From Geodermatophilus sabuli (lineage in GTDB: Bacteria; Actinomycetota; Actinomycetes; Mycobacteriales; Geodermatophilaceae): a DNA stretch of 64,000 bases. Below the pieces are notes generated by a model that was not told the DNA's origin, searched no databases, and saw nothing but the letters and a program-made list of their open reading frames with translations. Numbering within the stretch: position 1 is the first letter of the stretch; each line of letters begins with the position of its first letter. The position numbers were made by a program, and so were the translations under genes. The DNA lies in assembly GCF_900215145.1 (NCBI RefSeq), contig NZ_OBDO01000001.1, positions 1 to 64,000 on the forward strand. The letters run 5' to 3'. Shown here one piece after another: positions 51,644-59,755 of this stretch.

Positions 51644-54112
51644 TCACCCCGCGATCGCAGCCACCGGTGAGGCGCGGACGGCGCGGCGGGCGGGCAGCAC
51701 CGAGGCGAGCAGCCCGGCGACGGTGGCGACGACGACGATCGCCGCCACCCGCAGCCACGGGACCACCAGCACGATGTCGGCCACCTGCCCCAGCACCGAC
51801 GCCGAGCCGACCAGCCCGTAGGCGGTGCCCAGCAGCACGCCCAGGACCGCGGCGACCCCCGCCACGAGCGCCGCCTCCCACGCCAGCAGCCCGCGCAGCT
51901 GCCGCCGGGTGAGCCCCATCGCCCGCAGCAGCCCGTTCTCCTGGCGCCGCTCGACCACCGACAGCGCCAGCGTGTTGCCCACACCGATCAGCGCGATGAC
52001 CACGGCGATCGACAGCAGCCCGGTGACGACCAGCAGCAGGGTGTCGAGCACCTGCTCGAGCTGTGCCCGGACGGTGAGGATGCCCCCGACGTAGACGTCG
52101 GAGCTCGCCGACCCCACCGTGTCGGTGACCGCGTCGACCGCCGCGGTTCGTGCCGCGTCGTCGACGTCGGCCAGCCGCAGCCACAGCGCGCCGACGCCGG
52201 CATCGGGCGCGACCGTGGCCAGGTCGGCGGCCGTCATGAGCAGCGGCGTCTCGCCGACCACCTGGGCGAGGAAGGACCCCGTCCGGTCACCCGCGGCCAG
52301 CTGCACGCGGTCGCCGTCGGTGACCGACCAGCTCTCCGCGAGCCACTCGGGCAGCAGCACCTCGCCCGGGTCGGGCAGCGCCAGGTCGTCGGTCGACCGG
52401 AGCGCCGGCAGCGCGGTCGCGCGGTCCACCCCGGTGGCCTCCCACTGCTCGCCGTCCGGGCCGGTGACCTCGGCGGCGGTGAGGGCGGTGCCGGCGGTGA
52501 CGAGCTCGAGCGCCCGCAGGTCGGTCAGCAGCCCGTCCGGCAGCGACGAGGACAGTCCCTCGACGACGACGTCGGCCGGGAACTCCGCCTCCAGCCCGGC
52601 GGTCGCCGAGGCCTTGGTGGACGCCGCACCGACGACCATCGCGGTGGTGAGGGTGACGCCGATGAGCAGGGCGGTCGCGGTCGCCGCCGTCCGCCGGGGG
52701 TCGCGGGTGGCGTTGCCGGCGGCCAGGCGGGCCGGCACGCCGCCGGACCACGCGGCCAGCCGGCCGGCCGCCGCGACCACCGGGGGGACGGCGCGCTGCG
52801 CGAGCAGCACGACGCCGAGGAAGCTCAGCACCCCACCGGGGAGGGCGACCAGCACCGAGGCCATGACGACCCCGAGCGCCATCAGGGCGATGCCCGGCAG
52901 CAGCAGGACCAGCCCGAGCGCCAGCCGCAGGACGCCCGGCCGCGAGCGCAGCGGCGCCTGGTCCGCGGGCCGCAGCGCGGCCAGCGGGGCCACGCGGGTG
53001 GCGGCCCGTGCCGGGGCGAGCGCGGCCAGCAGGGTGGTGAGCGTGCCGACGGCCAGCCCGATGACCACGGCGTACCAGGGCACCGAGATCCCGGCGAGCG
53101 GGATGGGGGAGTCGAGGTCTCCGACCATGGCCGACACCGCGGCGGCCAGGCCGACGCCGGCCACGGCACCGATCGTCGAGGCGGCCAGTCCGGTGACCAG
53201 GGCCTCGCCGAGCACGCTGCGCCGCACCTGGCGGGCGGTGGCGCCCACGCAGCGCAGCAGCGCCAGCTCACGGGTGCGCTGGGCCAGCAGCACGGCGAAG
53301 GTGTTGGCGATGACCAGCCCGGCCACGAGGACCGCGACGGTGCCGAACACCAGCAGCACGGCGGCCAGCGCCGAGGCGTTGCCCATCATCGCGGCGGCGG
53401 CCGCGACCGCCTGCTGGTCGCCGGTGCGCACGGTGACCGCGGAGTCCTGCAGTGCCGTGGCGACGTCGGCGCGGACCTGCTCGTCGGAGACGCCTGGCGC
53501 CGCGGCGAGCCGCAGCTCGACGGGGTCGGTCGCGCCCCAGGCCAGGGCCTGCTCCGGCACGACGAAGCCGCGTCCGTGGAGCCCGGCCTCCGGGTCCCCG
53601 CGCAGGTCGACGATGCCGGTGACGGTGACCTGCGAGGTGGCCTCCTGCCCGTCGGCGGCGGAGGCGGTGACGGTGAGGACGTCGCCCACGTCGGCGCGGG
53701 CGCGGTCGCTGACGGCGACCTCCCCCGGGGCGTCGGGCAGCGACCCGGCGGACAGCTGCTGCCAGCGCAGGCCCGGGTCGGCGGCGACGGCGCCGATGAG
53801 CAGGTACTGCGACCCGGTGCGGTCGGGCACGGTGGCCTGCACCGAGGTCTCCCAGGTGGGGGCGACCGCGCGTATCGAGGGCAGCGCCGCCACGGTGTCG
53901 ACGGCGCCGTCCAGCGGGGTGCCGTCGTCGGAGGTGACGACGGCGGCGGTGTCGACGTACTGGGCGCCGACCGCAGCGAGCACGGTGCTGCGGGCGGTCT
54001 GGTTGAGCACGAGCGTGGCGACGACGAAGCCGACCGCGATGACCACGGCCAGCGTCGAGGCGACCAGCCGCGCGGCGTGCGTGCGGAGCTGGGCGAGGAC
54101 GACCGATCGCAC
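51644..54112 (-). CDS. FtsX-like ABC transporter permease
   Basis: Large permease of 822 residues with two FtsX-type modules. There is one N-terminal helix (about 15-38), a large external loop (to about 260), three helices near 260-380, two around 400-450, a second helix-loop unit, and three helices near the C-terminus (LLLVVTGLLSIAVVIALIGV region). This is the MacB/LolC-like layout of Gram-positive exporters of lipoproteins or peptides. GTG 54112 starts one base after the stop of its ATPase gene, so translation is coupled. Together they form an exporter. Confidence 0.9.
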   Translation of the reverse strand: MRSVVLAQLRTHAARLVASTLAVVIAVGFVVATLVLNQTARSTVLAAVGAQYVDTAAVVTSDDGTPLDGAVDTVAALPSIRAVAPTWETSVQATVPDRTGSQYLLIGAVAADPGLRWQQLSAGSLPDAPGEVAVSDRARADVGDVLTVTASAADGQEATSQVTVTGIVDLRGDPEAGLHGRGFVVPEQALAWGATDPVELRLAAAPGVSDEQVRADVATALQDSAVTVRTGDQQAVAAAAAMMGNASALAAVLLVFGTVAVLVAGLVIANTFAVLLAQRTRELALLRCVGATARQVRRSVLGEALVTGLAASTIGAVAGVGLAAAVSAMVGDLDSPIPLAGISVPWYAVVIGLAVGTLTTLLAALAPARAATRVAPLAALRPADQAPLRSRPGVLRLALGLVLLLPGIALMALGVVMASVLVALPGGVLSFLGVVLLAQRAVPPVVAAAGRLAAWSGGVPARLAAGNATRDPRRTAATATALLIGVTLTTAMVVGAASTKASATAGLEAEFPADVVVEGLSSSLPDGLLTDLRALELVTAGTALTAAEVTGPDGEQWEATGVDRATALPALRSTDDLALPDPGEVLLPEWLAESWSVTDGDRVQLAAGDRTGSFLAQVVGETPLLMTAADLATVAPDAGVGALWLRLADVDDAARTAAVDAVTDTVGSASSDVYVGGILTVRAQLEQVLDTLLLVVTGLLSIAVVIALIGVGNTLALSVVERRQENGLLRAMGLTRRQLRGLLAWEAALVAGVAAVLGVLLGTAYGLVGSASVLGQVADIVLVVPWLRVAAIVVVATVAGLLASVLPARRAVRASPVAAIAG

Positions 54113-54113
54113 C

Positions 54114-54887
54114 TCAGGCCCCCAGTCCGCGCAGCGCGGCGACGACGGAGTCGGCGGTGGGTCGCTGGATCTCGCCGGCCAGCCGGCCGTCGGCGAGCAG
54201 CACCACGCGGTCGGCGTAGGCGGCGGCGATCGGGTCGTGGGTCACCATGACGACGGTCTGGCCGGTCTCCCGGACGCTGCTGCGCAGCAGGTCGAGCACC
54301 TCGGCGCCGGCGCGGGAGTCGAGGTTGCCGGTCGGCTCGTCGGCGAAGACAACGTCGGGGCGGGGGAGGAGCGCCCGGGCGACGGCGACCCGCTGCTGCT
54401 GGCCGCCGGAGAGCTCGTGCGGGCGGTGCCGCAGCCGCTCGCGCAGCCCGAGGCGGGCGATGACCGCGTCGAACCAGGCGGGGTCGGGACGCCGGCCGGC
54501 CAGTTGCAGCGGCAGCACGATGTTCTCCCGGGCGTCGAGGACCGGCAGCAGGTTGAACGCCTGGAAGACGAAGCCGATCCGGTCGCGGCGCAGCCGGGTG
54601 AGCTGGTCGTCGCGCAGGCTGGTCAGCTCGGTGTCGCCGAGCCACACCGAGCCGCCGGAGGCCGCGTCCAGCCCGGCCAGGCAGTGCATGAGCGTCGACT
54701 TGCCCGACCCGGACGGGCCCATGATCGCGGTGAAGGCGCCCCGGTCGAAGTCGACGTCCACCCCGGCGAGGGCGTGCACGGCCGTCTCCCCGCTGCCGTG
54801 GGTCTTCGTCAGGCCGCGGGCCCGCACGGCGGCGGCCGAGGCCGGCGGCGCGCCGGGGACGGTCATGACAGGGACGGGAGCGGACAC
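54114..54887 (-). CDS. ABC transporter ATP-binding protein
   Basis: ATPase of 257 residues for the adjacent permease, MacB/LolD type. Walker A is GPSGSGKST, the signature [16 protein letters not shown], and Walker [17 protein letters not shown] 54887 has GGAGGT 6-12 nt upstream; earlier in-frame starts would add a poorly conserved leader. It is divergent from the ArsR-SRPBCC gene, whose product may control both. Confidence 0.92.
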   Translation of the reverse strand: MSAPVPVMTVPGAPPASAAAVRARGLTKTHGSGETAVHALAGVDVDFDRGAFTAIMGPSGSGKSTLMHCLAGLDAASGGSVWLGDTELTSLRDDQLTRLRRDRIGFVFQAFNLLPVLDARENIVLPLQLAGRRPDPAWFDAVIARLGLRERLRHRPHELSGGQQQRVAVARALLPRPDVVFADEPTGNLDSRAGAEVLDLLRSSVRETGQTVVMVTHDPIAAAYADRVVLLADGRLAGEIQRPTADSVVAALRGLGA

Positions 54888-55033
54888 GGGGCTACCTCCG
54901 GAGGGGATCGGGAAACGCTGATCACGCTGCCGGTGGGGGAGGTCTCCCGCGTCGGAGCGGGAGCTGATCCCGGTGTCCGCCCCGAGGCCGATCCGCCGTC
55001 CATCCGGGGACTGATGCCGCCGCACGTTGACGT

Positions 55034-55076
55034 GCAGCCGTCCGGCTGCCTATGGTTCATGCAGCCGGATGGCTGC
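55034..55076. promoter_or_regulatory. Twin 16-bp palindromes flanking a -10 hexamer
   Basis: GCAGCCG-TC-CGGCTGC (55034-55049) and GCAGCC-GGAT-GGCTGC (55061-55076) are near-palindromes 27 bp apart. TATGGT (55051-55056), a TANNNT -10 box, lies between them. They sit immediately upstream of the ArsR-SRPBCC start and form a likely autoregulatory operator. Confidence 0.65.
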
Positions 55077-55091
55077 ATGGAGGGAGGCGGA

Positions 55092-55892
55092 GTGGACCGC
55101 ACGTTCCGCGCGCTGGCCGACCCCTCCCGTCGGCAGTTGCTCGACCGGCTCGAGGAGCGGCCGGGGCAGACCCTGAGCCAGCTGTGCGCCGGGCTCGACA
55201 TGGCCCGTCAGTCGGTGAGCAAGCACCTGGCCGTGCTCGAGTCGGCGGGGCTGGTGACCACGGTCCGGCGCGGCAGGGAGAAGGTGCACCACCTCAACGC
55301 CGCTCCGATCCAGGCCATCTCCGACCGGTGGATCAGCCGGTACGACCGCGAGCGGGTGCGTGCCCTCGCGGACCTCACGACCGCACTGGAGCAGCAGATG
55401 AGCACCCCCGAGTTCGTCTACACCACCTACATCCGCACCACGCCCGATCGGCTGTGGCAGGCGCTCACCGAGCCGGCCTTCACGCGTCGCTACTGGGGCG
55501 TGGCCCTCGACTCGGACTGGGCGGTCGGGTCGCCGGTGACCTGGGAGGAGGGCGGGGTGACCATCACCGACCCGGACCAGGTCGTGCTCGAAGCCGAGCC
55601 CGGCCGCCGGCTGGCCTACACCTGGCACACCTTCACGCCGGAGTGGGCGGCCGCCCACGGGTTCGACGACGAGCTGCTCGGCCGGCTGCGCGGCGAGCGC
55701 CGCTCGAAGGTCACCTTCGCCATCGAGCCGATGGGGGAGGTGGTCCGGCTGACCGTCGTCCACGACGGCTTCGACCCGGGCAGCACCGTGGTCACGATGG
55801 TCGGCGAGGGCTGGCCGCACCTGCTGTCGGACCTGAAGACGCTGCTGGAGACCGGCGAGACGCTGCCTGTCCCCGAGCCGGCGTCCGCGTAG
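55092..55892 (+). CDS. ArsR-type HTH regulator fused to an SRPBCC (AHSA1-like) domain
   Basis: Fusion of about 266 residues. The first 95 are an ArsR winged helix (FRALADPSRRQLLDRLEERPG, SQLCAGLDMARQSVSKHLAVL, RGREKVHHLNA). From about 110 a complete SRPBCC/START-like ligand pocket follows (FVYTTYIRTTPDRLWQALTE, HTFTPEWAA, WPHLLSDLKTLLETG). No metal-binding Cys motif is visible in the ArsR part, so the signal is probably a hydrophobic ligand. I chose GTG 55092 with GGAGG upstream; ATG 55077 in the same frame overlaps the operator. It is divergent from the ABC exporter. Confidence 0.88.
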   Translation: MDRTFRALADPSRRQLLDRLEERPGQTLSQLCAGLDMARQSVSKHLAVLESAGLVTTVRRGREKVHHLNAAPIQAISDRWISRYDRERVRALADLTTALEQQMSTPEFVYTTYIRTTPDRLWQALTEPAFTRRYWGVALDSDWAVGSPVTWEEGGVTITDPDQVVLEAEPGRRLAYTWHTFTPEWAAAHGFDDELLGRLRGERRSKVTFAIEPMGEVVRLTVVHDGFDPGSTVVTMVGEGWPHLLSDLKTLLETGETLPVPEPASA

Positions 55893-56591
55893 TCAGGCGG
55901 GCGCGTCGCGCAGCAGGTCGGCCGGCTGCACCAGGCCGGTGCGGTAGGCGAGGACGACGGCCTGCACGCGGTCGCGGGAGCCGGTCTTGGCCAGCACCCG
56001 GCCCACGTGGGTCTTCACCGTGGCCTCGCTGACGACGAGCTCCCCGGCGATCTCGGTGTTGGTCGCGCCGAAGGCCATCAGCTCCAGCACCTCGCGCTCG
56101 CGGGGGGTGAGCTCGGCCAGCTCGTCGGCCGCCACGGCCGATCGCGGCGAGGAGCCGCGCAGCATCGGCGCGACGTGCTGCAGCAGCCGACGGGTGGAGC
56201 TGGCCGCGATCACCGAGTCGCCGGCGTGCACCGTCCGGACGGCGGCGAGCATCTCCTCCGGCGGGGCGTCCTTGAGCAGGAACCCGCTGGCCCCCGCGCC
56301 GATCGCCGAGACCACGTACTCGTCGAGGTCGAACGTCGTGAGCACCACCACGCGCGGGGACTCCGGTAGCGCGGTCACCTGCCGGGTGGCCTCGATGCCG
56401 TCCATCGCCGGCATGCGGATGTCCATGAGGACGACGTCGGCGGGGGTGCGCCGCAGCAGCTCGACGGCGTCCGCCCCGGTGCCGGCCTCGCCGACGACGG
56501 TCAGGTCGGGCTGGGAGTCGATGACCATCCGGAACCCGGCCCGCACCATCTGCTGGTCGTCGACGAGCACCACTCGGATCTGCGCACTCAC
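55893..56591 (-). CDS. NarL/LuxR-type response regulator
   Basis: Response regulator of 232 residues. The receiver domain holds acidic residues Asp11/Asp12, the phosphoacceptor Asp57 (VVLMDIRMP) and the Thr/Lys switch residues in TTFDLDEY and LLKDAPP. The C-terminal LuxR-type HTH is LTPREREVLELMAFGATNTE, then AGELVVSEATVKTHVGRVLA. GTG 56591 has GGGAG 7 nt upstream. It is the last gene of a kinase-regulator pair and overlaps no other gene; it converges with the ArsR fusion gene, stop to stop. Confidence 0.94.
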   Translation of the reverse strand: MSAQIRVVLVDDQQMVRAGFRMVIDSQPDLTVVGEAGTGADAVELLRRTPADVVLMDIRMPAMDGIEATRQVTALPESPRVVVLTTFDLDEYVVSAIGAGASGFLLKDAPPEEMLAAVRTVHAGDSVIAASSTRRLLQHVAPMLRGSSPRSAVAADELAELTPREREVLELMAFGATNTEIAGELVVSEATVKTHVGRVLAKTGSRDRVQAVVLAYRTGLVQPADLLRDAPA

Positions 56592-56622
56592 CGCTTCGCT
56601 CCCGGGCTCGACGCCGCGCTCG

Positions 56623-57810
56623 TCATCGCGGCGCAGGGTAGGGGAGGACGGCGTGCACCCCGAAGCCGCCACCCGGGCGCGGGCCGGCGTCCAGCCGGCC
56701 GCCGTGCAGCCGGGCGCGCTCGCGCATGCCGAGGACGCCCTGCCCCTGCCCGTCGGCGCTGGTCATGGCGGCCGAGGCGCCACGGCCGTCGTCGAGCACC
56801 GACAGCTCCAGCGCGTCCGGGCGCCAGTGCAGCCGCACCCAGGCGCGGCTGGCCGGGCCGGCGTGCTTCAGCACGTTGGTCAGCGACTCCTGGACGATGC
56901 GGTACGCGGCCAGCTGCGGCCCGGCCGGCAGGTCCCGCGGCGAGCCCTCGACGAGCAGGTCGACGTCGAGGCCGCTGCTGCGCACGTCCTCGACCAGGCC
57001 GCCGATCGCGGCGACGTCCGGCTGCGGGGCGAGTTCCTCGCCGCCGTCCTGGCGGAGCACGCCGAGCAGGCCGCGCATGTCCGTCAGCGCCTGCCGGCCG
57101 GTCGCGGCGATCGCCTCGAGCGCCGTGGTGGCGGCCTCCGGGTCGGTGCGCCCGGCGTAGCGCCCGCCGTCGGCCTGCGCGATCACCACCGACAGGGAGT
57201 GGGCGACGACGTCGTGCATCTCCCGGGCGATGCGGGCCCGCTCGGCGGTGGCGGCCAGCCGCATCTCCTGGTCCCGCTCCAGCTCCAGCAGCTGCGCCCG
57301 TTCCCGCAGGTCGACCAGCTGCCGCAGGCGCGCGCGGCGGAGGTCACCGAGCGCCCATGCGGCGACCACCGTCACCGCGATCGAGCCGCCGCTGGGGACG
57401 AGGGCGTCGCTGGCGCCGAGGGAGAAGTAGCGCAGTGCCGCGAGCACGGCGCCGACCAGCCCGACGGCGAGCCCGGCCCGGCCCGCCCACCGCGGGGCGT
57501 AGGCGGCGAGTGCGTAGACCATGACCAGCGCCGCGACGTTGGCCGCCAGGAAGTCCTCGACGACGACCAGTTCCAGCAGCCCCGCGGCGATCACGGCCGC
57601 GGCGGCCCGGACCGGCCGGCGCCGGCGCCAGGCCAGCGGGACGACGAGCAGCGTGCCGACGACGAACGCCGTGGCCTCGGCCGGCCGGTACGACTGGTAC
57701 GGGAGGAGGACGGTCAGGAACCACACGAGCGCGGCGATCCCGACGTCCACGCCGGCCGGGTGGTCGCGGAGGAAGGTCTCCAGGCGCTCGAGGGGTGGGC
57801 GGCCGTCCAT
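56623..57810 (-). CDS. Sensor histidine kinase (HisKA_3 type)
   Basis: Membrane kinase of 395 residues, partner of the downstream response regulator. About five or six hydrophobic segments lie in the first 155 residues. The HisKA_3 phosphoacceptor His199 is in REMHDVVAHSLSVV, and the HATPase domain shows the N box around QESLTNVLKHAG, then LSVLDDGRGAS and GQGVLGMRERARLHGG. The signal is unknown. The response regulator starts 32 bp after it, so they are one operon. Confidence 0.93.
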   Translation of the reverse strand: MDGRPPLERLETFLRDHPAGVDVGIAALVWFLTVLLPYQSYRPAEATAFVVGTLLVVPLAWRRRRPVRAAAAVIAAGLLELVVVEDFLAANVAALVMVYALAAYAPRWAGRAGLAVGLVGAVLAALRYFSLGASDALVPSGGSIAVTVVAAWALGDLRRARLRQLVDLRERAQLLELERDQEMRLAATAERARIAREMHDVVAHSLSVVIAQADGGRYAGRTDPEAATTALEAIAATGRQALTDMRGLLGVLRQDGGEELAPQPDVAAIGGLVEDVRSSGLDVDLLVEGSPRDLPAGPQLAAYRIVQESLTNVLKHAGPASRAWVRLHWRPDALELSVLDDGRGASAAMTSADGQGQGVLGMRERARLHGGRLDAGPRPGGGFGVHAVLPYPAPR

Positions 57811-57888
57811 CGGGTCGACCCTAGGCAGCCGGTCGGGCGGCGTCGTCCACCCGCGGGGGGATCCGCGCGTCCGACCGCGGGTGGAGGC

Positions 57889-58407
57889 TCAGCGCGGGCC
57901 GAGGTGGCGCAGCAGTGTCTCCCCGAGGTCGCGCATCGCCGCGACCTGCTCCGGGGTCAGCTGGTCGAACAGGTGCGTGCGCACGCTCTCGACGTGCACC
58001 GGCGCGGCGGCCGCCAGCGCGGCGAACCCCTCGTCGGTGAGGACGGCGAGCAGGCCACGCCCGTCCTCGGCGCACACCTCCCGGCGCACCCAGCCGCGTT
58101 CCTCCAGCCGGGACACCGCGTGCGAGAGCCGGCTGCGCGACGACAGGCACCGGTCGGCGAGCTCGCTCATGCGCATCCGGCGCCCGGGGGTCTCCGACAG
58201 CGCCACGAGGACCTCGTAGTACGCGTGGGAGATGCCGGTCTCGTGCGTGAGCTCGCGGTCGAGCCGGTCGAGCAGCAGCTGGGCGCTGTACAGGTACGCG
58301 CGCCACGCCCGCTGCTCCTCGGCGTCGAGCCAGCGGGGCTCCCCGGTGGTGTGACCCGGCTCCTCGGAGGCCGGGCCCTCGGGAGGGAGGGACACGTGCG
58401 CGGTCAT
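57889..58407 (-). CDS. MarR family transcriptional regulator
   Basis: Winged-helix regulator of 172 residues. The HTH is in MRMSELADRCLSSRSRLSHA and VSRLEERGWVRRE, followed by the wing AEDGRGLLAVLTDEG. ATG 58407 has a TANNNT hexamer 6 nt upstream and no ribosome site, so it is probably leaderless. It is divergent from a YceI gene, with an 86-bp spacer containing two TCAAC-type sequences (CTTCAAC and GCTCAAC) that could be operator half sites. Control of yceI is inferred. Confidence 0.92.
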   Translation of the reverse strand: MTAHVSLPPEGPASEEPGHTTGEPRWLDAEEQRAWRAYLYSAQLLLDRLDRELTHETGISHAYYEVLVALSETPGRRMRMSELADRCLSSRSRLSHAVSRLEERGWVRREVCAEDGRGLLAVLTDEGFAALAAAAPVHVESVRTHLFDQLTPEQVAAMRDLGETLLRHLGPR

Positions 58408-58413
58408 GTCACC

Positions 58414-58419
58414 ACAGTA
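58414..58419 (-). promoter_or_regulatory. -10 hexamer for leaderless marR
   Basis: TACTGT on the minus strand ends 6 nt before ATG 58407. Confidence 0.5.
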
Positions 58420-58493
58420 CTGGCGGAATAGATGAGCCTTCAACTACGCTGACGCCGGGCAGAAGGTCAAACGCTCAACAACCTGGAGGAACC

Positions 58494-59054
58494 ATGACCA
58501 GCACCCTGCGCCAGATCCCCGGCTACGTCGTCGGCACGTGGGACATCGACCCCACGCACTCGACCGTCGGCTTCTCCGTCCGGCACATGATGGTCAGCAA
58601 GGTCCGCGGCTACTTCCGCGACTTCTCCGGCGAGATCGTCACCGCCGAGGACCCGACCCGCTCCAGCGTCACCGCGCGCATCGACATGGACTCGATCGAC
58701 ACCCGTCAGGAGCAGCGTGACGCGCACATCCGCTCCGCCGACTTCTTCGACGTGGGCAACCACACCGAGATGACCTTCCGCTCCACCGAGGTGCGGACCG
58801 ACGGTGCCGACTGGACGATCGTCGGCGACCTGACCATCAAGGGCATCACCAAGCCGGTCACCCTGGAGCTCGAGCTCAACGGCTTCGGCCCCGACGCCTA
58901 CGGCGGCACGCGCGCCGGCTTCAGCGCCAAGACCGAGATCTCCCGCAAGGAGTACGGCGTGGACATCGACATGCCGATGGACGGCGGCGGCGTCGTCGTC
59001 GGCGACAAGATCAGCGTCGAGCTCGAGATCGAGGCCGTGCTCCGCACCGCCTGA
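58494..59054 (+). CDS. YceI family protein
   Basis: Lipocalin-like protein of 186 residues that binds polyisoprenoid or other amphiphilic lipids. Typical blocks are WDIDPTHSTVGFSVRHMMVS and KVRGYF, then SADFFDVGNHTEMTFRST and ADWTIVGDLTIKGITKPVTL. It lacks a signal peptide, as in most actinobacterial YceI proteins. ATG 58494 has GGAGGAACC upstream. A strong hairpin follows at 59119-59147. Confidence 0.93.
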   Translation: MTSTLRQIPGYVVGTWDIDPTHSTVGFSVRHMMVSKVRGYFRDFSGEIVTAEDPTRSSVTARIDMDSIDTRQEQRDAHIRSADFFDVGNHTEMTFRSTEVRTDGADWTIVGDLTIKGITKPVTLELELNGFGPDAYGGTRAGFSAKTEISRKEYGVDIDMPMDGGGVVVGDKISVELEIEAVLRTA

Positions 59055-59061
59055 GAGAGGA

Positions 59062-59098
59062 CCCCGTCCTCCCCACCTCCGCGAGCCCGCGGCGGGGC
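59062..59098 (-). repeat. Copy of the dispersed GC-rich repeat (reverse)
   Basis: On the minus strand it reads GGTGGGGAGGACGGGGT preceded by GGGCTCGCGG, matching most bases of the copy at 22672-22707. It lies between the yceI stop and its terminator. Confidence 0.5.
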
Positions 59099-59118
59099 CC
59101 TGGGCGGGGCCGTCACGA

Positions 59119-59147
59119 AGGGCCCCGGGCGATCTGCCCGGGGCCCT
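59119..59147 (+). terminator. 12-bp hairpin after yceI
   Basis: AGGGCCCCGGGC (59119-59130) pairs with GCCCGGGGCCCT (59136-59147) around GATCT. No T-run follows. Confidence 0.7.
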
Positions 59148-59259
59148 CGTCGTGTCCCGGGTCCGGGCGCCGGCCGCTGCGGCACCATCCCGGCGCGGTC
59201 GCGTGGGGATCACCCCTGGAACCGACCGGACCCGGGAACGGGCGAGGGACACTGGGGAC

Positions 59260-59592
59260 ATGTCGACCTCCACCCTCGCCCGCGTGCAGACCCGCTTCCC
59301 CTCCGCCGTCCTCGTCGCCGTGGGGCTGGCCGCCGGCTTCGGCATCGCGCAGGGCACCGGGATCCGCGCGCTCGGCGGTGCGGTGTTCGCCCTCGGCGGG
59401 CTCGCGGCGGCCCGGCTGTGGGTGGTGCGTCGCGGCTGGGCCGTCGCGCTGGGGCTCGGCGGCCTCTACCTCGCGGCCTTCGTCCTGGCCCACGTGCTGT
59501 CCCTCGGGGTGGGGATGGCGGCCTGGCTGGCGGTGAGTCTGGTCACGATCGCCGCCGCCGGGGTGACGTTCGCGGTGGCCGACCGCCCCTGA
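59260..59592 (+). CDS. Small hypothetical membrane protein
   Basis: Protein of 110 residues made of about four hydrophobic segments (LVAVGLAAGFGIAQ, LGGAVFALGGLAAARLWVV, VALGLGGLYLAAFVLAHVL, WLAVSLVTIAAAGVTFAVA). No family is named. ATG 59260 follows GGGGAC, which may serve as an atypical ribosome site. It lies upstream of typA, separated by a spacer containing the dispersed repeat. Confidence 0.75.
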   Translation: MSTSTLARVQTRFPSAVLVAVGLAAGFGIAQGTGIRALGGAVFALGGLAAARLWVVRRGWAVALGLGGLYLAAFVLAHVLSLGVGMAAWLAVSLVTIAAAGVTFAVADRP

Positions 59593-59621
59593 CGTGCTGG
59601 GAACGGCCTCGGTCCAGAGGC

Positions 59622-59656
59622 TCGTCCCGAGCCTGCGAGGGATGAGAGGACCGAGG
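59622..59656 (+). repeat. Copy of the dispersed GC-rich repeat
   Basis: TCGTCCCGAGCCTGCGAGGG followed by ATGAGAGGACC resembles the copy at 22672-22703. CCTCGGTCC just before and GGACCGAGG at its end also form a long-range inverted repeat (59607-59656). Confidence 0.55.
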
Positions 59657-59755
59657 TCCCTTCTAGAGTGGGAAGGTCGCCGGGCCGGCGGCCGTTACAC
59701 GAGATGCCGCGCGTCGACGCCGCGGATCCCCGAACCCCCTGAGGTGCCCTTCCGC

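Noticed and set aside
52119-55091. Long plus-strand frame running into the ArsR fusion gene
   Set aside because: It is antisense to the ABC permease and ATPase and is Ser/Thr/Ala-rich without domains; only its last part from 55092 is real.
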